Source: Schistocephalus solidus (Eukaryota; Platyhelminthes; Cestoda; Diphyllobothriidea; Diphyllobothriidae). From it: DNA of 64,000 nt. The stretch is taken from contig WEDG01004974.1 of NCBI GenBank assembly GCA_017591395.1, positions 1-64,000 on the forward strand. The letters are read 5' to 3'. The notes below the pieces were generated by a model. It made no database searches. It was not told the origin of the DNA and saw nothing but the letters and a program-made list of their open reading frames with translations. A program made the position numbers and the translations under genes. Of this stretch, positions 1 to 11,404 are shown piece by piece. The first letter of the stretch is position 1. Each line of letters opens with the position of its first letter.

Positions 1-3000
1 TTGGTAGTATGGTTCGGTTGCGTATTTGCTGTTGCATCAAACTTAGTGACCACACAGGCCTGTGATAGCTTTTGCGCTCTGCCAGCGTACAACAATGCAT
101 CGGAATCGTGAGACAGGGACTTAACGAGCCGCATCACGGTAAAGCGAGCTATGGTAACAGCAGGAGGAAGAGGCAACTGGCTTCCCTCCTTCTGCGTCTA
201 TCGAAAGCGTGTGTCGGTCTACACCTTCAGGTGCCCAGAAGCGAGCCGATCGAGTCAGAGAAATACTGGACTGGACCAACATTAGTAGCGATGGCGCTGC
301 AACCGTACGCAGTGAGTTGCGCAGCGAAGTTATACCGGTGGGTGAGGTGAGTGCGACCGGACCGATATAAAGGTTGCTGAACTAAAATACGATTCGCGAG
401 GTCCTCGGGTGAATCGTTATCCGCGCGCAACGTCGTCAGCCGCTATTGCAATGCGTAAAGCCGACGAGAATCTTCGACCAGCCGCAAATTTTGGCGAGCG
501 CGCTCCGTACGTGCGAATCTGCGTCTCGGAAGCTGTCAGCCGCCTCCTTACACCACTAGTCAGTTGGATCATGTACACACGATCGGTAGCAATGCCATCA
601 GCGCGCAGGTCCTGTGACCGAAAGACCAATGCCACAACATGAACGATCTGAAGTCGTTTACCCCGAGTCATGGCAGACTTTCGGACTGCAGCAACTAAAT
701 TGGAGAAACTGGCAGACTACCCAAATGCGGGAATGGTCGGTGAGGCCTACATTCTCACCAAGAATCGACAAAGGTGATGATGAGTCGCGGTCGCAAACAT
801 CTCGCGGAAGGTACGGACCGACGAGGCGATCCTCGCATCAACTACCGGTCCCAGCGATGGTTTCTACAGGCTGCCCAATACGGTAGGCGCATTGCTTGTA
901 TCAGATCCATCGCCCTACAAGTACTGCGCGCTGAGCCCTCTTTTCATCCTTTTCTGCGTCTCGACTGATGGATTCGAGAGATCCAGAAACTTCAGGCTAA
1001 TGAAAGCGCATTTTCGTGATGTGGTTCATTCTTGGAAACCTATTGACTGTCTGAGATTGGGCGGCTATTGGCTGGTAAAAATATCTCCCTGGTGTGTTCA
1101 ACCTCTTAGAAACGCTTGCTTATCTGCATGGCTTGAGATTTCTTCATCTGATGTGATGGCTCGGTCCTCGAGACTGAAGATCCTGCTGCCAGGATTTCCC
1201 TTGCTGCTGGAGGCATTGTTGGCTTAGCTTTCTGCGTTAGCGAGGGCGGGGTGCCGATCTGGTCCCGCGCACTGGGTGCGCGTTCGATGTGGACTGGATT
1301 GGATGTGACTACTATGCGCTACATCTACTTGCTGAAGTTACCTAAATACGCAGCGCTGAACATAGCCTGCGTGCGTAGGACAACTGCAGTGCAAATGTTG
1401 CGCAGGCAGCCCTCGCACATCGCACGGGCACCAAAGTGTTCCTCACTGTGTGTGTGATGACTGATGCGATACTGCCTGCTTTTCGTTTCCCCGATTTTTC
1501 ACTGTCTGCTTGCTCTCATAATTCCTCCATGCTTCTTTAGCCATCGTGGCTAATCCTTGACAGCTTGTTCTACGGGACTGGCCCTGACAGACCACAAATT
1601 AAAGCTCTTTTGTGGTACTTACTGCACTCTAAAGGGGTAGAAAAATCCGATAAGCAACTGCGGTTCACACAGAATTTACGCAGCAGCCAGCCCTCTGTAA
1701 AATGACCGTATGCCTTTTTAAGGACTAAGTGCAATAATGTCGTAAAGAGGCGACGACTTGATTGCTGATGCAGCCATGTTTACGTGAATTTTCTCACCTA
1801 AGAGGTTATTGGCTGCGGAATAGATCCGCGGCTTAGTATGATGATATTTAAGGGAGGCCAGGTCAAATAATATAGTCCCATTTTACAACTTATTTGTACG
1901 CACATGTGTTCACTTATTTTAGGTTTTCGTTCATCGGAATTAAGGGAACGAGAAGACCGTTGCACTACCAACAATATGCAATTGTAGGAAGGTAAGTGAG
2001 AAGGGTAGACACTGATTGCTCGGACTTTATTCACGCTGACATTTCCGATGTAATCGAAATCATCTCCAGAGACAGCATCCTATAGGCGGGTAGTAGCTAA
2101 TGAATTCGTACGCGGGAGTTACGGTATTTAAGGATAGAAGTCGCTATGCTACTACATACCTGGGACATAGCGGCTCCCCTTCATCGATGATGGTGGTTGC
2201 GCTCTTGTGAGCTAACTTTGCGATGGCCGGCATGAAGTCCATGATTGCCGAAATTTCATCACACCCGTGTTGGACCTTGTTAGCCGGATGATAACTCGGC
2301 CACCTGGATAACTTTCGGCATTTTGCTCGAAAATGTGTGTTCACCTGTACGCTCCTTGATTGTCCTAATTGCTTTGTGCGAGTAAAGGCCTCAGCTCTGA
2401 ATATGGGGTGGGCGGGTCATCAAAGTGGGTCACTGACTGATTCTCCTTAGCGCCTAATGGTTTGCCTTCGGTGTAGCCGTGCGACTCAACTCCAGTGCTT
2501 TGCTGAAGAAGACGCTGACGGCGGCCTCCGTGACAATTTCTGATATATATGAAAATTGCTCGCCGAAAATGTTGGAGTCCGGGCGATTGTTCGGTCGCCT
2601 ACGTTTGCGCATGCGCCAGTTGACGAAGTTCGGGGTGACCATTTCTCTGTAGCCTTCAGAAAATAGCGATACTTTGTAGTGGAGGCAACCAATAGGCATC
2701 AGGTAATGCAAGACGAGGACTCACTGCGCGAGAAACATCTGGAGCCCTTTATCGGATCTGGCGAGTTGGTAATGGCCGATCGCAGCTGCGTTGGAGAAAC
2801 TTGCAGACTGCTCTCCGGACCGAGAATGCCGAACATTCGTCAGCGGTGCGGGACAATGACGCCATTGTTCATGTCACCGCTCTGTTAGTGAGACCGGCCA
2901 CGCATATATAAGGCTGATGGAGACGCAGGCTTGCTTTCGCGAGGTGGAGCGCGCGTATGTGCTAATGGTGAACGGGCTCCCGGTCTGCTTAAAGGATGTG

Positions 3001-4480
3001 ATGAACTCCCGAAACCCGTATTCAGCGATGAGGACTCCGTTTTGACCAAAGCAATCAGCCATGAGCAGAGCGCGTAGGTACATAAACATATCTCCCAAAT
3101 ACTACTAATGACGGTGTGCAGGTGGCAGGATTATCATCCACACCAACCTGACATGGGTGATTAAGATGCGAGCGATGGTGGCGAAAGAATGAGATGTAGG
3201 CCCTTTTCTGGCTCCGGTAGCCGTCATCGACCATTACCCAACCCAGGAGGTTACCTGCAACGCTCGAGGCTTGAACCCGTATTGATGACTGACCAACGCT
3301 CAGCAATGGTGAGCAGCGACCTCGTTGAACAAAAATCGAACAAACAATCCAGAGTGGCGCAGAAGTGGACCCATCCGGGCTCTAATTCGAGAAACCTCAT
3401 GAAAATGAGATCACGACCACAATGGTACGGCATCCGGCGGTTAACCGAGCGCTCTGCAACCCTCGTTCAGGAGTGCAGATATGAATAGTATGCCAGCTGG
3501 ATGATCGGTCGGTAACGGACTCTTGGTATTTATTGCATGCTGGCGGTGCGCATCAACGTGAGTAAAACGTTGATATCTGCGTTCCGTCCTGAAGTTCATT
3601 CTGACTCAGACCCTCGGGGAAATGACGATGCTAGGAGTCAGGAGAATTCCAACTGCCAGTCTGGATTGATGAGTTACTCCTGTCTGTCTGTAGGCGGTTT
3701 TGGGCTTGATTCTCGGTGTGACAAGGATGAGTGATTGTTGGATTTTACTAATCAATTACGACTGTTTTCGTTCAAAACGATGGCACTTTCATGCTCGCCA
3801 CAAACATCTTCTGAACTGTTATTCCAAAAATGGTTATACATTCAGTCAGACTAACCCCATTCTAGTCAGTGAAAGGTGTCATAGCTGGGTTCATGAGTCG
3901 ATCGATTTGTGGTGTCAGAGACTGGTAGCGCGCCCATAGACCCATTATGTCCCCGTTCGTACACGCTTGAAAGTTCACAGCTCAATCCGTGTCATCATTC
4001 CCACGCTATAGCGCGCAAAACGCCTCGATCTCATAAAAGATCGGAAAACCCAGCATGGAGGCCATGAGCAGAGGAATGCGGTCCTTTTATGACCCGGGTC
4101 GGCAGTAAGGAAGTTAATATCAGATGGCATTGAAAACGAGTGGTCTATGGGGCAGATGAAACTTCTAGGTTATACCCAGCGTCACCCGCAGTCACCGGAA
4201 TGGTCCCGCAGGCGGCTTGACGATCCGTAATAACCCCATGAGACGACGGCAAAGAGTAGGGCAGGAAGGACCACAGTAACTATTCGGCTAAAATAGCGAC
4301 CTCAATGGTGTAGGCCTCAAACGAAGATGACGCACAAACTCTACCAACTTATCTGTCCGTATCCCCTGAGAGAAGTATCGATGCCAGCGTGAGAGCAACG
4401 CAACCAAAAGACATAACGGAAGGACAGTATAGACGACATCGAAGTCGAGTGTTGATATCGGGTGCTCTGTCTCCCATGGA
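1..4480. other. unassigned sequence, no gene recognised
   Basis: I see no convincing gene here. The reading frames are short, overlap on both strands and carry no motif I can name. Base composition is more balanced than in the AT-rich stretch after 5.9 kb. A short motif, ttggagaaact followed by gcagact, occurs near 692 and again near 2,788 in similar surroundings, so the stretch may hold diverged copies of one repeat. Because an RTE-type reverse transcriptase lies directly downstream on the plus strand, part of this stretch could be its decayed endonuclease half, but I could not show that. Confidence 0.4.
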
Positions 4481-4519
4481 ATGATTAAATACTGATGCGA
4501 TACGGTCGTTCCTGATCGT

Positions 4520-5880
4520 TGGAAGTGGTGCATGCTTGTACTTTACTGGAAGGAAGATAGACGACATGCGGAATTACCGAGTTATAAGTCTCATTGACGG
4601 TGCTGTCAAGATCTTAGCTAGTATCCTTCAAGGCAGTTTTCGTTCTCTGTGTGACTGATCAAGTCCACCCAAGCCGGATTCGAACTGGACGTTGATGCAT
4701 GGACCAGATAGTCAAAACGTACGTTCTTGAATTCCGTCATAGCTATCCACGAAGCGACGGCTATTTAGTTGAATCTGATGCTGCGTTATACATTAATCTT
4801 CAGCCCCAATGGCGGATAAAGTTTTTAGATGGTGTATAGTTTGAATAATCGCCATGGTCGAGTCTATTACTGCTCACCCACTGAGCAAAGTTCATATAAA
4901 TCCATCTGTTCGTTATCAGCTTTTGAGTGTTCCGCAAAGGTTCTGTCTTTTTCGTTCATTCTCTTTGACTTTTGATTAACTGGATTATCGAAAATGGCCA
5001 TAGTTGAAGATAAGTGTTGAGTTTGCGCCCTGGTCGGCTGCCTGATCTCGACTAGGTGATTATTTCACCTTGCAAACTTCAATATTTTTATTGCCTGCAG
5101 TCTATGAGGTCGGTTTATCCATAAATGCTGGGACGATGAAGTTGTTTATAAGTTGCATTCCTAGCGAGGAGGAGTAATCTCTCGAGATTGATGATGTCAA
5201 CTTAACTAGGTAGACAGTTTCTGATACCTTAGCCGTGGCTACTTCCAAGTGCACAAAGTAAGAACAACATTATCTCCCGAGTCGATACAGCTCACCGGGT
5301 TTTCTAAAGCCTTAGAAATTGCTAATGGCTCCGATGTGACATCTCCATCGCCATAAAGGTTCGTTGGTATCGTGCATCCGTCCAATTTGTCCTTTTCTGC
5401 GATCGGAAATGCTTGACTTTACTCTTAGTAGATGGGTAAGGACTGGAGAAATTTGACCATCGCTACCTGAAGACCATCCTTCATCTGAAATATACTGAAT
5501 TCGTCTCGAATGTCGCAGTCAACACGCGCTTTTAAAATATCGCGAGGATATCTTAGGCCATCCACGAAAGACGACTTACGTGGTTTTGGCACGTTCTTCA
5601 TCGTCGGCCTCACGAGTTCAGTTATAGTGCTCTCGATCCGGCACCGTTAACCAATTAAAGGGAGCGAAAAGGGGGTCAGCTCAAAACGTAGCTGAACATA
5701 AACAAGGAAAATGAAGTGCCTCTTAAACCTTCGGTATTTGGGTTCCATCGGTTACGAAGAGTATGAGTTGAAAATCAAATATTCAGGTTCGTAGCCGCGG
5801 ATCATCAAGTGTGGAAAGATACAAGTTGCTATATCATCGAGGCCAGCTAGATAAGGTATGATCGCAGCCGTGCCAAGTAC
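4520..5880 (+). mobile_element. decayed RTE-type non-LTR retrotransposon, RT and C-terminal part
   Basis: Reading across frameshifts and stops, the plus strand gives an RT in domain order. The fingers motif NYRVISLIDGAVKILASIL starts near 4,573. MDQIVKTYVLEFRHSY follows around 4,700. VGLSINAG lies near 5,110-5,135. A C-terminal stretch with LEKFDHRYLKTIL and ERRLTWFWHVLHRRPHE lies around 5,440-5,620. These are typical of an RTE-like family common in flatworms, in which the last motif is the usual LRWFGHVLRR-type signature. No frame stays open for more than about 60 codons, so the copy is dead. The endonuclease half was not identified upstream. The family call is from memory of its motifs. Confidence 0.75.
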
Positions 5881-5889
5881 AAGTAAGTA

Positions 5890-7257
5890 GGAAGATATTT
5901 CGGAAAAGTAAAAATAAAGAAGTCGAGTAAAGAAGTTATAAAAGTGTTTTAATTCAACTGCAATCTTTTTATCCCACTAAATGTGTACATATACTTTCAA
6001 TACAGTAAACCTTGCCAGTCGCTTGCTGTGACAGGGTTCTAAAAGTCATTATTGGTACTATTATTATAGTCAGTACCTGCATGCGGTGCTATCTATCAAT
6101 TTTCCGTTTACGTTTGTTAAAGTATAACAAAACTGTTTACTTATGATTCCAGGCATGCGACAACAAAATGTTCATACATGGTTTTAGAAAATAATTTTTC
6201 AAAATCGAACCGCGTAATGAGTCCCCAAACTAATTTACCCAAACTGGCAGAACAATGCGATTAAATTTTTCTTAAAGAGTTGACATTGATATTGCATATA
6301 TTTGCTTTTGTTTGTTTAAAGTTAAACAATAAATGCGTCAAATCTTAAATAACCTTTTCTATAACGAAAGTGATGCAATTAAAATCTTCACACATTCACA
6401 CCGAAATTGACCACTTTCAGTGGGCTCATGTTTTGCATTTATTATTTTATTGTTTAAAAGCATTAACTGGGACACCCATCCCACCTTAGTTCTAAATGCC
6501 AATTAGACAGTATGTCAGCCTGCCTCTACCACTGGTATTTTTACGTTATATTGTACTATTGATATTTTACAAATTTGTCAATTTGAAGTTTGACCTTAAA
6601 TTAATCTTCTAGGTAGCTAACAATAATTTACTCTCCTTTTAAATTAACTATGAATCCACAGTTAATTAAACTGCCGGACGATGCAATTAATGTACGAAAT
6701 AACCTTGAGCTTAACTATAATTTAGTTATGATTATGAATTCACTCATTCTTACTGCATAAAATTTAATTTCAAAATTATTTCGTACATTAATTTTTTCGT
6801 CTGGATCCGCTGCAAAAGCGGAATACATGACAAACTGCGAACAAACTCAGTTTTAAAAGGGCGGATTCTCACTTTAAACCAAGGAAACTGTTATGTCTTT
6901 TGTGTTGGTTAATTTCCTGAAATAAAAAAATGAAAAAACTTTTTCTACTTACCTATCAGGCATGCTACTTAATGCAAAACTAAAAATTCTTCCTCAAACG
7001 AAATGGTAGTATTCACGATAGCTCATAACATTGTTGAATAACGCTCTATTACTGTACGTCAAATCACAAGCGTGTGTGAAAGTTGTGAAAGGTATTAACA
7101 CACTACCTAACTATTCAAGATCCAATTCGTTAATGAGCAAAGGTATTGGAAGAATTCCAAAGAGGATAGATAGGCCTTAACTTTTGGTTAAAGGGACGTC
7201 TTTCTTAGGGGTTTGTAGTTTAACAGGTGGCAGAGATAGACAGATATATTAATATTT
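5890..7257. other. AT-rich intergenic sequence
   Basis: AT-rich sequence without a reading frame above noise and without a recognised RNA gene or element end. Composition changes sharply from the preceding 5.8 kb, which suggests a boundary near 5.9 kb. I see nothing else in it. Confidence 0.5.
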
Positions 7258-7602
7258 GAGTACACGGAAGATCTCTGTCATTAGAAAAAAATTAAAAGAA
7301 TGCGTAGTCGTGTACAGTTAAGATATAAGTATATATTCAGCTTCTTGGCGATGAAAAATGACACAAAACAGTGAGGTCAAAAAAAAAATAAATAGAAAGA
7401 GCAGACATTACAAAAACTCCTTGGGCATTTTTATGGAAAAGGTATAGAAATATGTTTTATTGGAGTACCCGGAGGGGCAATTTCATTGGATAAAAAAATT
7501 AAAAAGAGTGCGAAATCGTGTAAAGTTACGTTATGAATAGTTGGCCAGCTTCTTTGCGATGACAAATGACACACATCAGTTTGGTCAATAAATAGATAAG
7601 TT
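7258..7602. repeat. two-copy direct repeat, period about 205 bp
   Basis: The stretch starting gagtacacggaag at 7,258 is repeated, diverged, starting gagtacccggagg at 7,463. Both copies continue through an A-rich aaaaaattaaaa tract, a gcg(t/a)a(g/a)tcgtgta(c/a)agtta block, agcttctt.gcgatga, and a final ggtcaa/aataaatag. The copies differ by substitutions and small indels. Function unknown. Confidence 0.7.
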
Positions 7603-7723
7603 ATAAGCATAACCGTCAATGATGATAGACAATCGAACCGTCGCAAGCAGCATCCGTAAAAGTAGGGTCGAACGAGGAATGAACCGTAGAGATCGTGAAT
7701 TTCATGGTAGAATTGCCAGAGAA

Positions 7724-7762
7724 GCGACCATACCACGTAGAGTCAGCGACCATACCACGTAG
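7724..7762 (+). repeat. 22-bp tandem duplication of the 5S 5' end
   Basis: The 17-mer gcgaccataccacgtag occurs at 7,724-7,740 and again, 22 bp later, at 7,746-7,762 inside the 5S rRNA sequence. The upstream copy is a partial duplicate of the 5S start and lacks the rest of the gene. Confidence 0.85.
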
Positions 7763-7861
7763 AAAGTACCGGTTCTCGTCCGATCACCGAAGTTTAGCTA
7801 CGTTGGGCCCGGTTAGTACTTGCATGGGTGACCGGCTGGGAATACCGGGTGTTGCTGACAT
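7742..7861 (+). rRNA. 5S ribosomal RNA, full length (gene or retro-copy)
   Basis: This 120-nt sequence has the complete 5S layout. The 5' end gtcagcgacc pairs with the 3' end ggtgttgctgac to form helix I. The internal promoter elements are in place: a box A-like agctacgttggg, and a box C region around tgggtgaccggctgggaa. The core ggttctcgtccgatcaccga and gttagtacttgcatggg are those of animal 5S rRNA. A run of T residues, a typical RNA polymerase III terminator, follows at about 7,867-7,873. Relative to the usual gaagttaagc, this copy has gaagtttagc, so it may be a variant or pseudogene. It is directly followed by a truncated LINE and preceded by a partial duplicate of its own 5' end, so it may have been carried by retrotransposition rather than being an array member. 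Confidence 0.9.
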
Positions 7862-7863
7862 CT

Positions 7864-7873
7864 CTCTTTTTTT
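7864..7873 (+). terminator. T-run terminator of the 5S sequence
   Basis: ctcttttttt directly follows the paired 3' end of the 5S sequence. T runs of four or more end RNA polymerase III transcription. Confidence 0.7.
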
Positions 7874-8838
7874 CGATAGGCATGCACTTCAAGAGGATCT
7901 CAACCGTCTTAGCAGCTGGTCTGCTCGTTGGCTCTTAAATGTTAACGTTGGGAAGTGTGTGGTCCTAAGACTGCGTACAAGAAGGACCAGTGAGGAGGAT
8001 GATTTCTACCAATACATTCTCAATGGGCAGCTCTTTTCAATTGTTAAGGAACAGAAGGACCTCGGTGCTGTAATAAACTCCTCACTTAAACCATCTTCAC
8101 AGTGTTTAAAGGCAGCTTAACGCGCTACAAGGTCTTATTTGCGCTCAGACGTGGATTTGTGCAGATTGATAAGGAACTCTTTCCGAAAAACCTACGGGTA
8201 TTTGTTCGATCTCACTTTGGAATATGCCATCCAGGCCTGGCGTCCGTGGTTTAAGAAGGATTATCTACAGCTGGAACGAGTGCAGGCGAGGGCGACGAAG
8301 ATGGTCAAGAATCTAAGTCATCTGCCTTACGAAGCCAGACTGGTTGAACTTGATTTGTTTCCTCTAAATTACAGGTAACTAGGCGGTGACCTCATCCAAA
8401 CCTACCGGATTGTCAGAGGCCGCGAGTGTGCCCTAGAATTTGCTGACTTTTTCCAATTGGCTGGGACGGAACATCTGCGGGGTCATCCCTTTAAACCGCA
8501 GAGGAAGTTTTTCCACACGGAAGTCCGTCGGAACGCATTTTCGCAGAGGGTCGTTGGAGCATGGAACGGACTCCCTGACGAGGTGGTCCTTTCAGAAACT
8601 TTTGACACATTTAAATTCAAACTAGATACTCATTTTCTGAGAAACTATTGTCAATATAATGAAGATTGTGTAAACAGTGGCAGGTTGCGCCTGGCCCACA
8701 CATATCGATGACCCTACATTTTCATTTGTCAGATATATCACTGTAAACGTTTGTACTATTGACATTTTTGCATGTGAATAGGGAGCTCAAGGGCGAAAGC
8801 CTACTTCCCTCAATAAAGTGACTTAAAGTGACTTATAT
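7874..8838 (+). mobile_element. 5'-truncated CR1-like LINE (family A type), joined to 5S
   Basis: The coding part starts inside the RT C-terminus with LNRLSSWSARWLL. It continues with LEYAIQAWRPW and LERVQARATKMV and ends with WNGLPDEVV near 8,560-8,600, the usual order of a CR1-like ORF2 thumb and tail. One stop near 8,378 and frameshifts interrupt it. The 3' end carries an aataaa at about 8,811 and two copies of aaagtgactt. CR1 elements typically end in such a short tandem repeat instead of poly(A). Endonuclease and RT palm are absent. The 5' break falls within a few bases of the T run that ends the 5S sequence. Coding decay is moderate, so the copy is younger than most LINEs in this window. 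Confidence 0.8.
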
Positions 8839-8839
8839 T

Positions 8840-9159
8840 CTCATTGCTGATTTCTCAGACCACTAATAGAGGAGCCCGAAACGATCGTCAAAATTCCGTG
8901 TAGGGTCGACACTGTGATGCTGCTCCACGAGGGCATGTGAAGCAGCATGGTAGGTTTCTTCTGAGTGTAGTACGATAGGATACTGGGCGATCCAGTAATT
9001 GCGTAAGAAGAAAATAACATAATGCGCTTAGGGGTGCTAGTTGGCATGAGAATAGATGCTTAATCCAGAATTAATAATTCTGATAATCGTTATCGGCATT
9101 CGAAACAGAGGTACTTTAAAACGAGCGCACAATATGAGAGCAGATAATAATTTCCAAAC
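8840..9159. other. unassigned spacer between LINE copies
   Basis: No gene or element motif recognised. The right end may include a badly diverged 3' portion of the following minus-strand LINE. Confidence 0.4.
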
Positions 9160-10095
9160 GCATGGATATTTTAGGTTAGTTAGCTGGCGACTATTCGAGT
9201 AAGAAGAAGAAGTTTCCGAGTAAAATGTCTTTGGACCTCTCAAATTTTAGAACGGCTAGACTTGGTCATTTATCAAAAGAATGGACAGCAATGTTCCAGA
9301 ATGGGTAGGACAAACATTTAATAAATTCATAATTTACTTCCAGAAATACTGAAATTCTTAAAAATGATGCCAAATGTCGGAAGCTTTGGCCGTGATTCTA
9401 TCGATATGAGGCGACAGATGTAAATTATTTGTGTAGATTAATCCTAAGTCCTTGATGATGGAGCATTAAGTCATAGGGGTGTCTTGAAAAAATAACTGGA
9501 TGTGGTAGTCTGTCAAGACCAAAGCACATGTAACGACACTTAGAAAGTGAGAATTATATTTGCAACGATGAGCTATATGCGGAAAGAGCATGCAAGTCTG
9601 CATGGATTTCTTCTAAGCATCGCTGGGCCTAAGATTTAGCGAAGGAATATATGCACTTAAAATCGTCCACATAAATACAAGACAAATAGTGTTTAACTGC
9701 GGAGGAAATATCATAAATGTAAATCAAAAGCAAAAGAGGACCTGGCGCCGTGCCTTGAAGGACACCACTTACAATAGGGGTCTCAGTTACAAATGAGGAC
9801 CCCACAAAGACATTTTGTTTACGATTATTTAGATATGAGTAATGAAATCAGTAAGGGGATATCAACGTCCTAAAGCTTTTAGCTCAACTATAAGAATCTT
9901 AAAAGGAACTTTATCAAAGTCCTTGCTACGATTAAAATAGATAAAGACCACAGATGTTAATAAATTTAGAAAACACAAGTCACATATTTCACAACAGCGA
10001 TCGGGTAGAAAACCATGTTGGGAAGATCTAAGCAAGAAATATCATGATTCATTGGAGAAAAAAGTTTCAAGAGGGCCAATCAAATTCTCGATGTT
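9160..10095 (-). mobile_element. LINE family B1 fragment (RT part)
   Basis: This stretch aligns by eye, in the same orientation, with the better B1 copy at 23.0-25.2 kb. Shared blocks include attctatcg.atgaggcgacagat, cctaagtccttgatg, and cacaacagcgatcgggtagaaaaccatgtt, which encodes the RT fingers on the minus strand. Every frame is broken. The copy lacks its 5' part beyond about 10,095, where an oppositely oriented B1 3' end begins. Confidence 0.65.
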
Positions 10096-10099
10096 CCTC

Positions 10100-10268
10100 G
10101 CTAACTATTGACCCAGCAGGACAAGTTCTGGCTACATTATTAGGTATTTGTACATTTTATCTGCACACATTGTCATTACTTTATTTCGATACTAATGTTT
10201 GTTAAGACAGTACCTTGCTGGTGCTAACCAAATATACATTCTAAATAAATAAATTCCAAATAAATAAA
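10100..10268 (+). mobile_element. LINE family B1, 3'-terminal fragment
   Basis: Plus-strand B1 3' untranslated end. It contains ctaactattgacc, gtacattttatctgcacaca and ggtgctaaccaaatata, and ends in an aaataaat repeat. The reverse complement of the same order is found at 23,026-23,160. It lies between two minus-strand B1 copies. Confidence 0.65.
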
Positions 10269-10269
10269 T

Positions 10270-11240
10270 ATAGAAAGCTGCTCGGAAAAAATGAGGAACA
10301 ATTTTTTTAGAAGAATCAGTGTTAAGATAAATGTGCAGTCTTCCCTTCAATACAGATACACTAGCTAACGAACTTATTTTAATTGGCAAGTTATTCCAAA
10401 AAGAGCTTTACCTAGAATCAAAGAACAGAGAGCGTTTACACGTGGAGGATGCAGGAGGAGGTATAACTAATGCAGAATTTCTTAGGTTATAAGGAAGATT
10501 AAGGGGGGTAATGACAGAAAGCTTGGGGAGAGTTGAGCTTTTATTTAGTCGAAAAATAACACAAAAGCCTGCTTCCTGTCTCCTGACCCAAAGAAATTTT
10601 AGTTTCGTAAGCTGGCATCTAGCTGAGTAAGAAGTATTTGTAAGAGTCCGATACAGGAGGATTTTGTTATAGGTAATTGGATATTTTCAATTTTTGAACA
10701 GCTAGATTCGTTGATAAGACCGAAGAAAGGACAGTAAATAAAGAGAAGTACCACCGAAAGTTGATCCTTTCGAGGAGATATTGATAAATTTAGCAAACAT
10801 AGGGGAAATGTTTCACAACAGCGATCGGGTAGGAAACCATGTTAAGAAGAGCTAAACAGTTGATTGATTATGCAAAAATCTGTAATCTTTAGGGCAATTG
10901 GCTTTTCAAAGAGCTTCGCAAGAGAAGGTTTTTTATGAACACCATGATAATTATGAACATCCGAGCGTAAACCAAATAAAAATACTGGAATAATAATAGA
11001 CGTTTTCCAATAATGAGGAAAAAGACATTCCAAAGAAACCCTGAGAACACTTTGATCAGCGAAGGGGAAAATCACTTCGCCATCTAATAAGGGAATTGAC
11101 ATGTTGCCGGTTGAAACTGAGTGTGATTGATTAAGTCGGCTTTTCTTTTTCTGAATATTTGTAGGAACAAAATCACAGTTATTCAGCAACTCATTAGATG
11201 TTAGAGGAATGGAAGGGATGGGATTGGTTTCAAAGGTATA
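10270..11240 (-). mobile_element. LINE family B1 copy with internal deletion
   Basis: Bases 10,270-10,760 match the C-terminal part of the B1 copy at 23.66-24.13 kb (blocks gagagcgtttacacgtgga and gcagaatttcttaggttat). Bases 10,790-11,190 encode the RT fingers on the minus strand, with RSDVHNYHGVHKKPSLAKLFE and WKTSIIIPVF. The catalytic palm that should lie between them is missing, so the deletion removed the active site. Confidence 0.65.
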
Positions 11241-11404
11241 AGGTTTGGCAAAGAAAGAATTAAAAAATATGCTTTATTCATATCCTCTCTAATTAAATCA
11301 TTTTTGCCGTTGAGTCATCCTTTGAACATTTCCCTTTTCAGCTGAGCATTTCGTCTTTTTCTGGAAATGTATGCTTTGTTTCAGTCATCCTGACGCACAA
11401 TAAA

